Positions 32,394 to 39,715 of a stretch of 45,257 nt of DNA are shown here, piece after piece. Source of the DNA: JAGPIS01 sp964635545 (GTDB taxonomy: Bacteria; Bacteroidota; Bacteroidia; Bacteroidales; Marinilabiliaceae); the NCBI GenBank assembly GCA_964635545.1, contig CAZWOA010000016.1:1-45257 (forward strand), in the 5' to 3' direction. Made by a program: the position numbers and the translations under genes. The number at the start of each line of letters is the position of its first letter. Position 1 is the stretch's first letter. A model generated the notes under the pieces. That model saw only the letters and a list, made by a program, of their open reading frames with translations, did not search any database and was not told the DNA's origin.

Positions 32394-34679
32394 ATGGATA
32401 AAATAACAGGCAATGAAGCTCTTGATTACCACTCGGGAGGTCGCCCCGGAAAAATAGAGGTTGTACCAACAAAACCTTACAGCACACAATACGATTTGTC
32501 GTTGGCTTATTCGCCGGGCGTGGCAGACCCCTGTCTGGCGATTGCCGAAAATCCGGAGCTGGCATATAAATATACCGCTAAATGCAACCTAGTGGCAGTT
32601 ATCTCCAACGGGACAGCAGTTTTGGGATTGGGTGATATTGGAGCTATTGCGGGTAAACCTGTAATGGAAGGTAAAGGCTTGCTGTTTAAGGTTTTTGCCG
32701 ATGTGGATGTGTTTGATATTGAGGTTGATACCAAGGATGTAGATCGTTTTGTCGATGCTGTTAAAGTTATTTCTCCAACCTTTGGAGGAATCAATCTTGA
32801 AGATATTAAAGCACCGGAATGTTTTGTTATTGAAGATCGATTAAAGGCTGAACTCGATATACCGGTATTTCATGATGATCAGCATGGAACAGCAATAATA
32901 TCAGGTGCCGGCTTGTTGAACGCACTTGAATTGGCGGGTAAAAAAATTTCTGAAGTTAAAGTGGTTGTAAATGGTGCTGGAGCTTCCGGTATTCGTTGTG
33001 CACAACTATATATCTCGTTGGGCGTTAAACCCGAGAATCTTATTATGTGCGACACAAAAGGTGCGATTACTAAATCTCGTACCGACTTGAATGATTACAA
33101 GCGGCAGTTTGCCCATCAGGATGAGAAAAAAACTTTGGCCGAAGCATTGGTTGGTGCCGATGTTTTTCTGGGCTTGTCGGCACCCGGTGTGTTGACGCAG
33201 GAAATGCTTCGAACCATGGCGGTTAATCCTTTGGTGTTTGCCATGGCCAATCCAACTCCCGAAATTCTTTACGATGAAGCGATTGCTGCCCGCAAAGATA
33301 TTATATTTGCTACCGGACGAAGCGATTATCCCAATCAGATTAATAATGTGCTCGGATTTCCCTATATTTTCCGTGGTGCACTGGATGTGATGGCTACAAC
33401 CATTAATGAGGAGATGAAAATTGCTGCTGTTCATGCTATTGCCAATCTTGCTAAACAAGATGTTCCCGAACATGTAAGTTCAGCCTATAAGATAAAAAAT
33501 CTAAGCTACGGACGTGATTACTTCATTCCCAAGCCATTGGATCCCCGTCTTATTACCGAAGTTGCCCCGGCCGTGGCTCGTGCTGCCATGGAAACCGGTG
33601 TAGCCCGCAAAGCTATTACCGATTGGGATGCCTATAAAGTGGAATTGATGACCCGAATGGGATTGTATAATCAATTGGTGAATGATGTGCATCAAAAGGC
33701 ACGACAAAACCCTAAACGGATTCTGTTTGCCGATGCCGAGGAATATGGTGTACTCAAAGCGATTCAGGTTGTGGTGCAAGAGAAACTGGCTCATCCTGTA
33801 TTGCTTGGAAGTAGAGAAACCATAGAGAAAGTTGCTGCCGACAACAACTTGTCAATCGAAGGACTTCCAATTATTGACATGAATGATTATTCGGAGAAGG
33901 AGCGTAAACGCCGTTATGCCCAGTTATTCTTCGAAAAACGTCAACGAAAGGGTGTTAACTTCGAGGAGGCACTTCATCTTATGTCCGACCGCAACTACTT
34001 TGGCGCCATGATGGTTGAAACAGGCGAAGTGGATGGTATGTTAGGCGGGTATGCGAATAAGTATCCCGATACCGTTCGTCCTGCACTGCAAATTGTGGGT
34101 GTCAACAACAGTTTAAACCATATTGCCGGAATGTACATCCTAATGACTAAGAATGGACCTTATTTCTTTGGCGATACAACCGTTAATTTCGAACCGGCAG
34201 TTCAAACATTGGCTGATACAACGCTGTTGGTTGCCCGCGAAGTGCGTAAATTCAATATAGAGCCGGTTATTGCAATGCTTAGTTATTCTAACTTTGGATC
34301 TGTGCGTAACGAAAGTACCGTTCGTGCTTCGGAGGCGGTTTCTTTTTTGCATAAAAACTATCCCGATTTAATTGTTGATGGAGAGATGCAGGCCAACTAT
34401 GCCTTTAACAAAGATTTACGCATGAAGTTATATCCATTTTCTAAATTAGGAAACCGAGACGTTAATACGATTATTTTCCCCAATCTTTCTTCTGGTAACA
34501 TAGCTTATAAAATGATGAACGAATTAGGGAAAGTAGATATAATAGGTCCTATTTTGCTTGGAATGCGTAAGCCTATTAATGTTTTGCAAATGCAATGTTC
34601 GGTGCGTGAAATTGTAAATATGACTGCCATTACAGTGGTTGATGCACAGCAGATTAGCGAACAAACATTGCCGTTGTAA
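32394..34679 (+). CDS. maeB: NADP-dependent malic enzyme with C-terminal phosphotransacetylase-like domain
   Basis: The 761-residue protein has the malic domain (about 15-160: YDLSLAYSPGVADPCLAI with the catalytic Tyr, then VFADVDVFDIEVD, and PVFHDDQHGTAIISGAGLLN with metal-binding acids). The NAD(P)-binding domain follows (KVVVNGAGASGIRCAQLY), and then a PTA_PTB domain of about 330 residues, from about 430 to the end. This is the MaeB layout. It decarboxylates malate to pyruvate with NADP+. The PTA-like domain is thought to be regulatory (acetyl-CoA sensing) and not catalytic. It is a single gene closed by a strong terminator. Confidence 0.96.
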   Translation: MDKITGNEALDYHSGGRPGKIEVVPTKPYSTQYDLSLAYSPGVADPCLAIAENPELAYKYTAKCNLVAVISNGTAVLGLGDIGAIAGKPVMEGKGLLFKVFADVDVFDIEVDTKDVDRFVDAVKVISPTFGGINLEDIKAPECFVIEDRLKAELDIPVFHDDQHGTAIISGAGLLNALELAGKKISEVKVVVNGAGASGIRCAQLYISLGVKPENLIMCDTKGAITKSRTDLNDYKRQFAHQDEKKTLAEALVGADVFLGLSAPGVLTQEMLRTMAVNPLVFAMANPTPEILYDEAIAARKDIIFATGRSDYPNQINNVLGFPYIFRGALDVMATTINEEMKIAAVHAIANLAKQDVPEHVSSAYKIKNLSYGRDYFIPKPLDPRLITEVAPAVARAAMETGVARKAITDWDAYKVELMTRMGLYNQLVNDVHQKARQNPKRILFADAEEYGVLKAIQVVVQEKLAHPVLLGSRETIEKVAADNNLSIEGLPIIDMNDYSEKERKRRYAQLFFEKRQRKGVNFEEALHLMSDRNYFGAMMVETGEVDGMLGGYANKYPDTVRPALQIVGVNNSLNHIAGMYILMTKNGPYFFGDTTVNFEPAVQTLADTTLLVAREVRKFNIEPVIAMLSYSNFGSVRNESTVRASEAVSFLHKNYPDLIVDGEMQANYAFNKDLRMKLYPFSKLGNRDVNTIIFPNLSSGNIAYKMMNELGKVDIIGPILLGMRKPINVLQMQCSVREIVNMTAITVVDAQQISEQTLPL

Positions 34680-34714
34680 GCACAATCATCACTCTAAAGG
34701 TGGGTGATTCTATT

Positions 34715-34767
34715 AAGGTCATTGTATTCGTTAGGATGCAATGACCTTTATCATTTTTATTTTTTGG
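34715..34767 (+). terminator. Rho-independent terminator of maeB
   Basis: AAGGTCATTG (34715-34724) and CAATGACCTT (34739-34748) form a perfect ten-pair stem with a 14-base loop, followed by a T-rich tract (ATCATTTTTATTTTTT). Confidence 0.88.
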
Positions 34768-34937
34768 AAAACTAGAAAAATAACAGAATTGTTAATGCAA
34801 AAATTATTAACTGAAGATGAGATGCTTACAAGATACATTAATTTCAAACTCCTTAGCCATACTAGCTAAAAAGGATATGCGAAACTTAAGTAAGCTTACA
34901 TATACTTGATGAAAATCGTTTTGCAGTGTAGTATTTT

Positions 34938-34988
34938 GACTAAAGTCCATCAGTAGTGCGAGCATCTCCACGTGGCTTTAGCCCATGG
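34938..34988. repeat. Paired TTTA-loop hairpins, possible REP or IS200/IS605-type relic
   Basis: Two small hairpins lie close together in the 326-base non-coding stretch between maeB and ruvC: GAC-TAAA-GTC (34938-34947) and an imperfect CCACGTGGC-TTTA-GCCCATGG (34968-34988). Hairpins with a GGCTTTAGCC-like core occur at the ends of IS200/IS605 elements and in REP units linked to RAYT transposases. No transposase gene is nearby. Apart from this and the maeB terminator I see nothing in 34768-35005. Confidence 0.35.
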
Positions 34989-35005
34989 TAACTGGTAATG
35001 TGTGT

Positions 35006-35560
35006 TTATCTTACCCTTCCGGGATTTTTCTGAATAAACTCTTTCCAGCTTTTAACCGGTGCATCTATTGATTGCAGTTTTTGATTCTGAAGAAAATGGC
35101 AATAGGCTGCTGCCAATCCGTCGGTGGCATCGAGGTAACGTGGTATATCCTTGAATTTGAGCATATGTTGCAGCATCGTAGCCACTTGTTCTTTAGAGGC
35201 GTTTCCTTGTCCGGTGATTGCTTGTTTTATGCGCAATGGTGCGTACTCAAACACAGGCACGTCGCGCGATAGAGCCGCAGCCATAGCCACCCCTTGTGCT
35301 CGTCCCAGCTTCAGCATACTCTGTACGTTTTTCCCAAAGAATGGTGCTTCAATGGCCAGTTCGTCAGGCTTATAGGTGTCAACCAGCTGTGTGATGCGCT
35401 CAAATATCTTCTTTAGCTTTAAGTAGTGGTCGGTATATTTTTTCAACTCGAGCACACCTAAAGTTATCACCTGGGCATCTTTACCGGTAATCTTAATTAA
35501 TCCGTAGCCCATAACAGTTGTGCCCGGGTCAACACCTAATATTACGCGGTCGGTTTTCAA
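35006..35560 (-). CDS. ruvC: Crossover junction endodeoxyribonuclease RuvC
   Basis: I start this 184-residue protein at TTG 35560 (KTDRVILGVDPGTT). The first ATG of the frame (35602) would add 14 residues before the usual N-terminus and overlap the DUF4286 gene by 46 bases. The TTG gives a four-base overlap (TTGA) with its stop. Catalytic acids are Asp11 (GVDPG), Glu71 (AIEAPFF), Asp144 and Asp147 (YLDATDG). RuvC resolves Holliday junctions with RuvAB. It ends the serS-DUF4286-ruvC unit. Confidence 0.95.
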   Translation of the reverse strand: MKTDRVILGVDPGTTVMGYGLIKITGKDAQVITLGVLELKKYTDHYLKLKKIFERITQLVDTYKPDELAIEAPFFGKNVQSMLKLGRAQGVAMAAALSRDVPVFEYAPLRIKQAITGQGNASKEQVATMLQHMLKFKDIPRYLDATDGLAAAYCHFLQNQKLQSIDAPVKSWKEFIQKNPGRVR

Positions 35561-35865
35561 AATAAGCCCGATTTGCGCAGTATGGTACTGAAATGAAGAC
35601 ATTTTTCGCCCATCTCACCACTGATATTGGATAGGAGAGCCGCCGAATATTTGTTTATCACCTGTAATTCTTCGGGGGTTTCGCATATCCACTGGCATGA
35701 GAAGTTGGTTGATTGCTTATCTTCACCGCTCATAATCTCCCACACGTTGCATGAGGCATTGGGCAATAGGTCGGCCAGTGAAGGGAAATAATTCCTCTTC
35801 ATCCAGCTCTCCCACTGTTGTATTGAATCGTTCTCAACCGAGAATGTTGTATTGTATAAAAACAT
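35557..35865 (-). CDS. DUF4286 family protein
   Basis: The 102-residue protein (start chosen at MFLYNTTFSVEND, since family members begin this way; an ATG three codons earlier is possible) shows the DUF4286 pattern: WESWMKRNYFPSLADLLP, then TNFSCQWICETPEELQVINKYSA and a C-terminal FSTILRKSGLF. It is a small alpha/beta cytoplasmic protein of unknown function, common in Bacteroidota beside ruvC. It lies 27 bases after serS and overlaps the ruvC start by four bases. Confidence 0.85.
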   Translation of the reverse strand: MFLYNTTFSVENDSIQQWESWMKRNYFPSLADLLPNASCNVWEIMSGEDKQSTNFSCQWICETPEELQVINKYSAALLSNISGEMGEKCLHFSTILRKSGLF

Positions 35866-35892
35866 GATTGTCAATGAGTTGTATGGCTCTGC

Positions 35893-37164
35893 TTATTTGA
35901 TATATTCAAAGCCTGTGTATGGAACCAGTACTTTCGGGATTTTAATTCCTTCGGGAGTCTGGTTATTTTCAAGTATGGCAGCCACGATTCTTGGCAGTGC
36001 CAATGCGCTTCCGTTGAGGGTGTGTGCCAGTTGGGTTTTTTTATCCTGATCGTTTTTGAAACGCAGTTTCAACCTATTGGCCTGGAACGATTCAAAGTTT
36101 GATACCGAACTCACCTCAAGCCATCTCTCCTGGGCTGCCGAGAATACCTCAAAGTCGAATGTCAATGCCGATGTGAAACTCATATCGCCACCGCAAAGGC
36201 GTAATATACGCCATGGTAGTTCCAGTTTCTCCACAAGGTTTTGCACGTGAGCTACCATGCCCTCTAAAGCTTTGTATGAGTTGTCGGGGTGTGATAGTTG
36301 CACAATCTCCACCTTGTCGAACTGGTGCAGCCTGTTAAGGCCTCTCACCTCTTTACCCCACGACCCTGCTTCGCGGCGGAAACAAGCCGAGTATGCACAG
36401 TTCTTAACCGGGAAATCGCTGCTTTTAAGTATCACATCACGATAGATATTTGTTACTGGTACTTCGGCAGTGGGTATCATATATAGGTTATCCACAGTTA
36501 CGTGGTACATCTGTCCCTCTTTATCGGGAAGCTGACCTGTGCCAAAGCCCGAGTCCTCATTTACCACCAGTGGGGGCATCACCTCCATATAGCCAGCTTT
36601 TGTTGCTTCATCGAGGAAGAAACTTATAAGAGCACGTTGCAATTTTGCGCCCTGACCTTTATACACCGGAAATCCTGCTCCGGTAATTTTTATGCCCAGC
36701 TCAAAATCGATAATATCGTACTTTTTAATCAAATCCCAGTGGGGCATTGCGTTTTTAAGTTCAGGAATAACACCTCCTGTACGCACAATCTCGTTATCTT
36801 CGGCTCCTTTGCCTTGTGGCACCGACTCGTGTGGAATATTTGGAAGTAACACCAGCAGGTTTTGAAGCTGTTGCTCGGCCTCTTCCTGTTTCTGTGTCGA
36901 TACTTTAATATTTTCTTTCAGCTCTCCAGTGCGGTTGCGAGCATCAGTAGCCTTATCGGCCTGGCCCGACTGCATCAGTTGGCCTATTGATTTTGATATG
37001 GTGTTAAGTTCGGCTTGTAGTGCATCTGCCTCAGCCTGAAGTACTTTGCGGCTGTTGTCCAATGCTATTATCTGGTCAACGATTTGAGTTGCGTCGAAAC
37101 GTTTTACTTTAAGGCGTTCGATTACAAACTCCCTATTCTCCTGAATGAGCTTTAGTGTAAGCAT
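35893..37164 (-). CDS. serS: Seryl-tRNA synthetase
   Basis: The 423-residue protein has the N-terminal coiled-coil arm that binds the tRNA-Ser extra arm (about 1-110, rich in Ala/Glu/Gln/Lys). The class II catalytic core follows, with motif 2 ACFRREAGSWGKEVRGLNRLHQFDKVEI (split here as FRREAGSWGKEVRGLNRLHQ) and motif 3 NGSALALPRIVAAILENNQ. TAEVPVTN is the serine-binding TxE loop. It charges tRNA-Ser (and tRNA-Sec where present). A strong terminator lies just upstream, so it starts its own unit. Confidence 0.97.
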   Translation of the reverse strand: MLTLKLIQENREFVIERLKVKRFDATQIVDQIIALDNSRKVLQAEADALQAELNTISKSIGQLMQSGQADKATDARNRTGELKENIKVSTQKQEEAEQQLQNLLVLLPNIPHESVPQGKGAEDNEIVRTGGVIPELKNAMPHWDLIKKYDIIDFELGIKITGAGFPVYKGQGAKLQRALISFFLDEATKAGYMEVMPPLVVNEDSGFGTGQLPDKEGQMYHVTVDNLYMIPTAEVPVTNIYRDVILKSSDFPVKNCAYSACFRREAGSWGKEVRGLNRLHQFDKVEIVQLSHPDNSYKALEGMVAHVQNLVEKLELPWRILRLCGGDMSFTSALTFDFEVFSAAQERWLEVSSVSNFESFQANRLKLRFKNDQDKKTQLAHTLNGSALALPRIVAAILENNQTPEGIKIPKVLVPYTGFEYIK

Positions 37165-37179
37165 ATCCTTGATGTATTA

Positions 37180-37229
37180 AAATAAGAATCTCCTGAATTT
37201 TGCTACTAAAGTAACAAATTCAGGAGATT
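37180..37229 (-). terminator. Rho-independent terminator of rplU-rpmA
   Basis: AATCTCCTGAATTT (37187-37200) and AAATTCAGGAGATT (37216-37229) form a perfect 14-pair stem with a 15-base loop, and a T-rich stretch follows on the minus strand. It lies between rpmA and serS. Confidence 0.85.
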
Positions 37230-37249
37230 TATGAGTTACAAACAGAAAT

Positions 37250-37513
37250 TTATTCTGCAGAAATTGGCATTACGGAAACATATGATTTGTTATTCCGTTT
37301 TTTCTGGAATACCACTGTGCCATCGATAAGTGCAAACAGGGTATGGTCTCTACCGATACCTACGTTTTGACCTACGTGGTGCTGTGTACCTCTTTGTCTA
37401 ACAATGATATTTCCTGATTTTGCAAGCTGACCGCCAAATATCTTAACGCCCAGGCGCTTGCTTTCTGATTCTCTACCGTTCTTCGAACTACCGACGCCTT
37501 TTTTATGTGCCAT
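37250..37513 (-). CDS. rpmA: 50S ribosomal protein L27 (bL27)
   Basis: The 87-residue protein starts MAHKKGVGSSKNGRESESKR and continues KIFGGQLAKSGNIIVRQRGT and GIGRDHTLFALIDGTVVF, the full L27 pattern. The N-terminal tail reaches the peptidyl transferase centre. It lacks the long cleavable leader seen in Firmicutes. It follows rplU by 23 bases, the conserved L21-L27 pair. Confidence 0.97.
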   Translation of the reverse strand: MAHKKGVGSSKNGRESESKRLGVKIFGGQLAKSGNIIVRQRGTQHHVGQNVGIGRDHTLFALIDGTVVFQKKRNNKSYVSVMPISAE

Positions 37514-37536
37514 GGTATTTAATCTTTTTTAAATGA

Positions 37537-37848
37537 TCAACCTAAAATATTTTCTATCTGAATTTGTGTGAAACACTGACGGTGTCCGTTTTTCTTACGG
37601 TAAGTTTTTCTTCTTTTCTTTTTGAAAATAATAACTTTTTCACCTTTAACGTGGCTAAGAACTTTAGCAGTTACTTTGGCTCCGTTAATTGTTGGTGCAC
37701 CAATGGTTACACTGCCGTTATTATCGAGCAATAGAACTTTCTCGAATTCAACGGTCTCACCTTCATTTGCATCAAGACGATGCACGAAAATTTTCCTCTC
37801 TTTTTCTACTTTAAATTGCTGTCCAGCAATATCAACAATAGCGTACAT
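37537..37848 (-). CDS. rplU: 50S ribosomal protein L21 (bL21)
   Basis: The 103-residue protein begins MYAIVDIAGQQFKVEKERKI and ends with the basic signature KKKRRKTYRKKNGHRQCFTQIQI, as L21 does. L21 binds 23S rRNA domain VI/II. It is the first gene of the rplU-rpmA operon, with a good promoter 91 bases upstream of its start and a leader that contains CCACCTCC. Confidence 0.97.
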   Translation of the reverse strand: MYAIVDIAGQQFKVEKERKIFVHRLDANEGETVEFEKVLLLDNNGSVTIGAPTINGAKVTAKVLSHVKGEKVIIFKKKRRKTYRKKNGHRQCFTQIQIENILG

Positions 37849-37938
37849 ATTAACTATTTGTTTAGTTTTCTCCAGGAGGTGGACCGAAATTTATCTATTT
37901 CAGACTCTTTACCAAACCCCACAGGACTCAATGGAGTG

Positions 37939-37970
37939 CAAAAGTATAAAAATGAATTATATCAACCAAA
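37939..37970 (-). promoter_or_regulatory. Promoter of rplU-rpmA
   Basis: On the minus strand TTTG (37967-37970), 20 bases, TACTTTTG (37939-37946) matches the Bacteroidota -33/-7 pair with the same spacing as the yefM promoter. It predicts a leader of about 85 bases. Confidence 0.6.
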
Positions 37971-38061
37971 TATATCTCTATGATTCGTGATAATAATGAA
38001 GAGTTTTTTATTTGATTGACATACGGCTTGTAAAATGCAACTTTTTTTTATAAGTTATTGT

Positions 38062-38069
38062 TATATTTG
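38062..38069 (+). promoter_or_regulatory. Promoter -7 element of the bifunctional nuclease gene
   Basis: TATATTTG matches TAnnTTTG, 48 bases before the chosen ATG at 38118. No TTTG lies at the -33 position. Confidence 0.42.
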
Positions 38070-38117
38070 TTGTATGGGAAGCCACTTGGTTTAGTGGTTT
38101 CATTTTCTGATATTGAC

Positions 38118-38702
38118 ATGGATAGAAAAAAGGTACGTTTAAATATTTTAGGTCTCTCATATAGCCAGACTCAATCGGGTGCTTATGCGCTTATACTTTC
38201 GGAGGAGGATGGTGACAGGAGAATCCCTATTATTATTGGGGGTGTAGAAGCTCAGGCAATTGCTATTAAGTTGGAGGGTCTTACACCACCACGGCCACTT
38301 ACTCATGACCTTTTTATGAATTTTGCTCGTCTGTACGGCATTACGGTTATTGAGGTGATAATGTATAAGCTTGAGGAGGGGATTTTCTATTCGGAGTTGG
38401 TGTGTCAGAAAGAGAATGAAGAGATTGTGAGGCTCGACTCGCGCACCAGCGATGCTGTGGCTCTTGCACTTAGGTTTAATTGCCCTATTTATACCTACGA
38501 AGATATTATTCAAAAAGCTGGTATTGTTATCGATTTTGACAATATAGAAGAGAGCAAAATAGAGAAGAAAAGCAAGAAAAAAGGCTCTGATTTCAGCAGC
38601 TACTCACTCGAAGATTTACATAAAATGCTTGATGCCGCCATTGCCAAAGAGGATTATGAAGCCGCCTCGCGCATTAGGGATGAGATTAATAACAGGGAGT
38701 GA
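38118..38702 (+). CDS. Bifunctional nuclease (BFN/DUF151) domain protein with UVR motif
   Basis: I start at ATG 38118 (MDRKKVRLNILGLSYSQTQS). An upstream ATG at 38058 overlaps the promoter motif. The 194-residue product has the BFN domain (about 1-135: GAYALILSEEDGDRRIPIII, then EAQAIAIKLEGLTPPRPLTHDL and ELVCQKENEEIVRLDSRTSDAVALALR). It ends in a UVR-type helix (YSLEDLHKMLDAAIAKEDYE). Members in other phyla have been reported to show nuclease activity. The UVR tail suggests protein contact. It is a single gene. Confidence 0.9.
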   Translation: MDRKKVRLNILGLSYSQTQSGAYALILSEEDGDRRIPIIIGGVEAQAIAIKLEGLTPPRPLTHDLFMNFARLYGITVIEVIMYKLEEGIFYSELVCQKENEEIVRLDSRTSDAVALALRFNCPIYTYEDIIQKAGIVIDFDNIEESKIEKKSKKKGSDFSSYSLEDLHKMLDAAIAKEDYEAASRIRDEINNRE

Positions 38703-38830
38703 GGGAAGGATGAGGTTTTGGGTAGAGGGTAGAGGATGGATGGTAGATGGTGGATGGTGGATGGTGGAGGATAGAGGGGAGAGGGTCGTGTGTCGTCATT
38801 CGTGAGTCGTAATTCATAATTCAATAGTCG
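38703..38830. repeat. Low-complexity intergenic tract with GGATGGT and GTAATTC words
   Basis: Right after the nuclease stop codon, a purine-rich, G-rich tract repeats ATGGTGG/GGATGGT and GAGGGTAGAGG words (to about 38785). It then shifts to GTCGTCATTCGTGAGTCG and GTAATTCATAATTCAATAGTCG-like words. The latter is the reverse complement of words in the 45030-45180 tract. I find no coding potential. Confidence 0.8.
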
Positions 38831-38874
38831 TTTTGTTGAATTTGCGTAGTTTCTGTTTCCCAAAAAATATAATC

Positions 38875-38910
38875 AAAAAAGCCGTTGAACTTTCGTACAA
38901 CGGCTTTTTT
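38875..38910 (-). terminator. Rho-independent terminator behind the tRNA gene
   Basis: AAAAAAGCCGTTG (38875-38887) and CAACGGCTTTTTT (38898-38910) form a perfect 13-pair stem with a ten-base loop. It sits one base beyond the tRNA 3' end and can act in both directions. Confidence 0.9.
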
Positions 38911-38911
38911 G

Positions 38912-38985
38912 TGGGCCCAACAGGGCTTGAACCTGTGACTCCCTGATTATGAGTCAGGTGCTCTAACCAACTGAGCTATGGGCCC
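38912..38985 (-). tRNA. tRNA with CAT anticodon (Met, or Ile after lysidine modification)
   Basis: The minus strand folds as a full cloverleaf: acceptor GGGCCCA/TGGGCCC, D stem GCTC/GAGC, anticodon stem CCTGA/TCAGG with loop CTCATAA (anticodon CAT), variable loop GAGTC, T stem ACAGG/CCTGT with loop TTCAAGC. The discriminator base is A and CCA is not encoded. CAT could be elongator Met or tRNA-Ile2, which TilS modifies at C34. The acceptor C4-G69 and C5-G68 pairs resemble those of E. coli tRNA-Ile2, but I cannot settle identity by eye. It lacks initiator features (no GGG/CCC anticodon-stem run). Confidence 0.95.
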
Positions 38986-39074
38986 GTTTTTTTATGATTC
39001 TTCAATCATAAATGCTATCTTTAGCTTGATTGCGGATGCAAAAATAGAAATTCATTTTTTAAAAACAAAGAAAC

Positions 39075-39704
39075 ATGAGTGAAATTAATGAAATATTGAA
39101 AAAAACTAAACTTATCATATTCGACCTTGGTGGCGTACTTGTTAATCTGGATGTGAGTCTTACGGTGGAAGCTTTTAATAATCTGGGACTTGGCTCTATT
39201 TCCGCACAGATGAGTGCCGGACATCATGGTGGCGAGATGGCGAAACTTGAGCGTGGCGAGATTACCGAAAATCAGTTCTACGATCACATTATCAATCTAT
39301 CGGGCAACGGGGTGAGCAGGAATCAGATAAAAGATGCCTGGAACGCTATGCTTACCGACCTTCCTGCCAATAGAATAAGGATTGTGGAACATCTGAAAAA
39401 AGAGCATAAAGTGGTGCTACTTAGTAATACCAACAGCATTCATCACACTTTTTTTGACGGCATGGCGGATGGTTATAGGAGTATGGACGATCTTTTCGAT
39501 AAGGTATGGTACTCGCACCGTATGGGCATGAGCAAGCCCGATACACGCATTTTTAAGCATGTGATGGAGCATCATGGCTTTTTGCCTGGCGAAACGATGC
39601 TTATCGACGATTCATCGGCCAATATAAGTGCGGCCGAAGAGCTGGGGATGCTCACATGGCATATCACTCCAGGCAGGCCTCTGGAGAGTTACAATATTGA
39701 GTAG
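39075..39704 (+). CDS. HAD-superfamily hydrolase (YihX-like phosphatase)
   Basis: The 209-residue protein has HAD motif I as IIFDLGGVLVN (nucleophile Asp at about residue 17, with the usual second Asp replaced by Gly), motif II VVLLSNTNS, motif III Lys in GMSKPDTRIF and motif IV MLIDDSSANISAAEELG. The helical cap lies between motifs I and II. The DLGGV form is regular in the YihX-like subgroup, which removes phosphate from sugar phosphates. The substrate is unknown. A near-match TATCTTTA lies about 60 bases upstream. It converges on the EEP gene with 11 bases between. Confidence 0.88.
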   Translation: MSEINEILKKTKLIIFDLGGVLVNLDVSLTVEAFNNLGLGSISAQMSAGHHGGEMAKLERGEITENQFYDHIINLSGNGVSRNQIKDAWNAMLTDLPANRIRIVEHLKKEHKVVLLSNTNSIHHTFFDGMADGYRSMDDLFDKVWYSHRMGMSKPDTRIFKHVMEHHGFLPGETMLIDDSSANISAAEELGMLTWHITPGRPLESYNIE

Positions 39705-39715
39705 TTTTGGGGCAT

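Noticed and set aside
38994..39009. Hairpin ATGATT-CTTC-AATCAT upstream of the HAD gene
   Set aside because: Only six AT-rich pairs, without a T tract. It is likely chance in AT-rich DNA.
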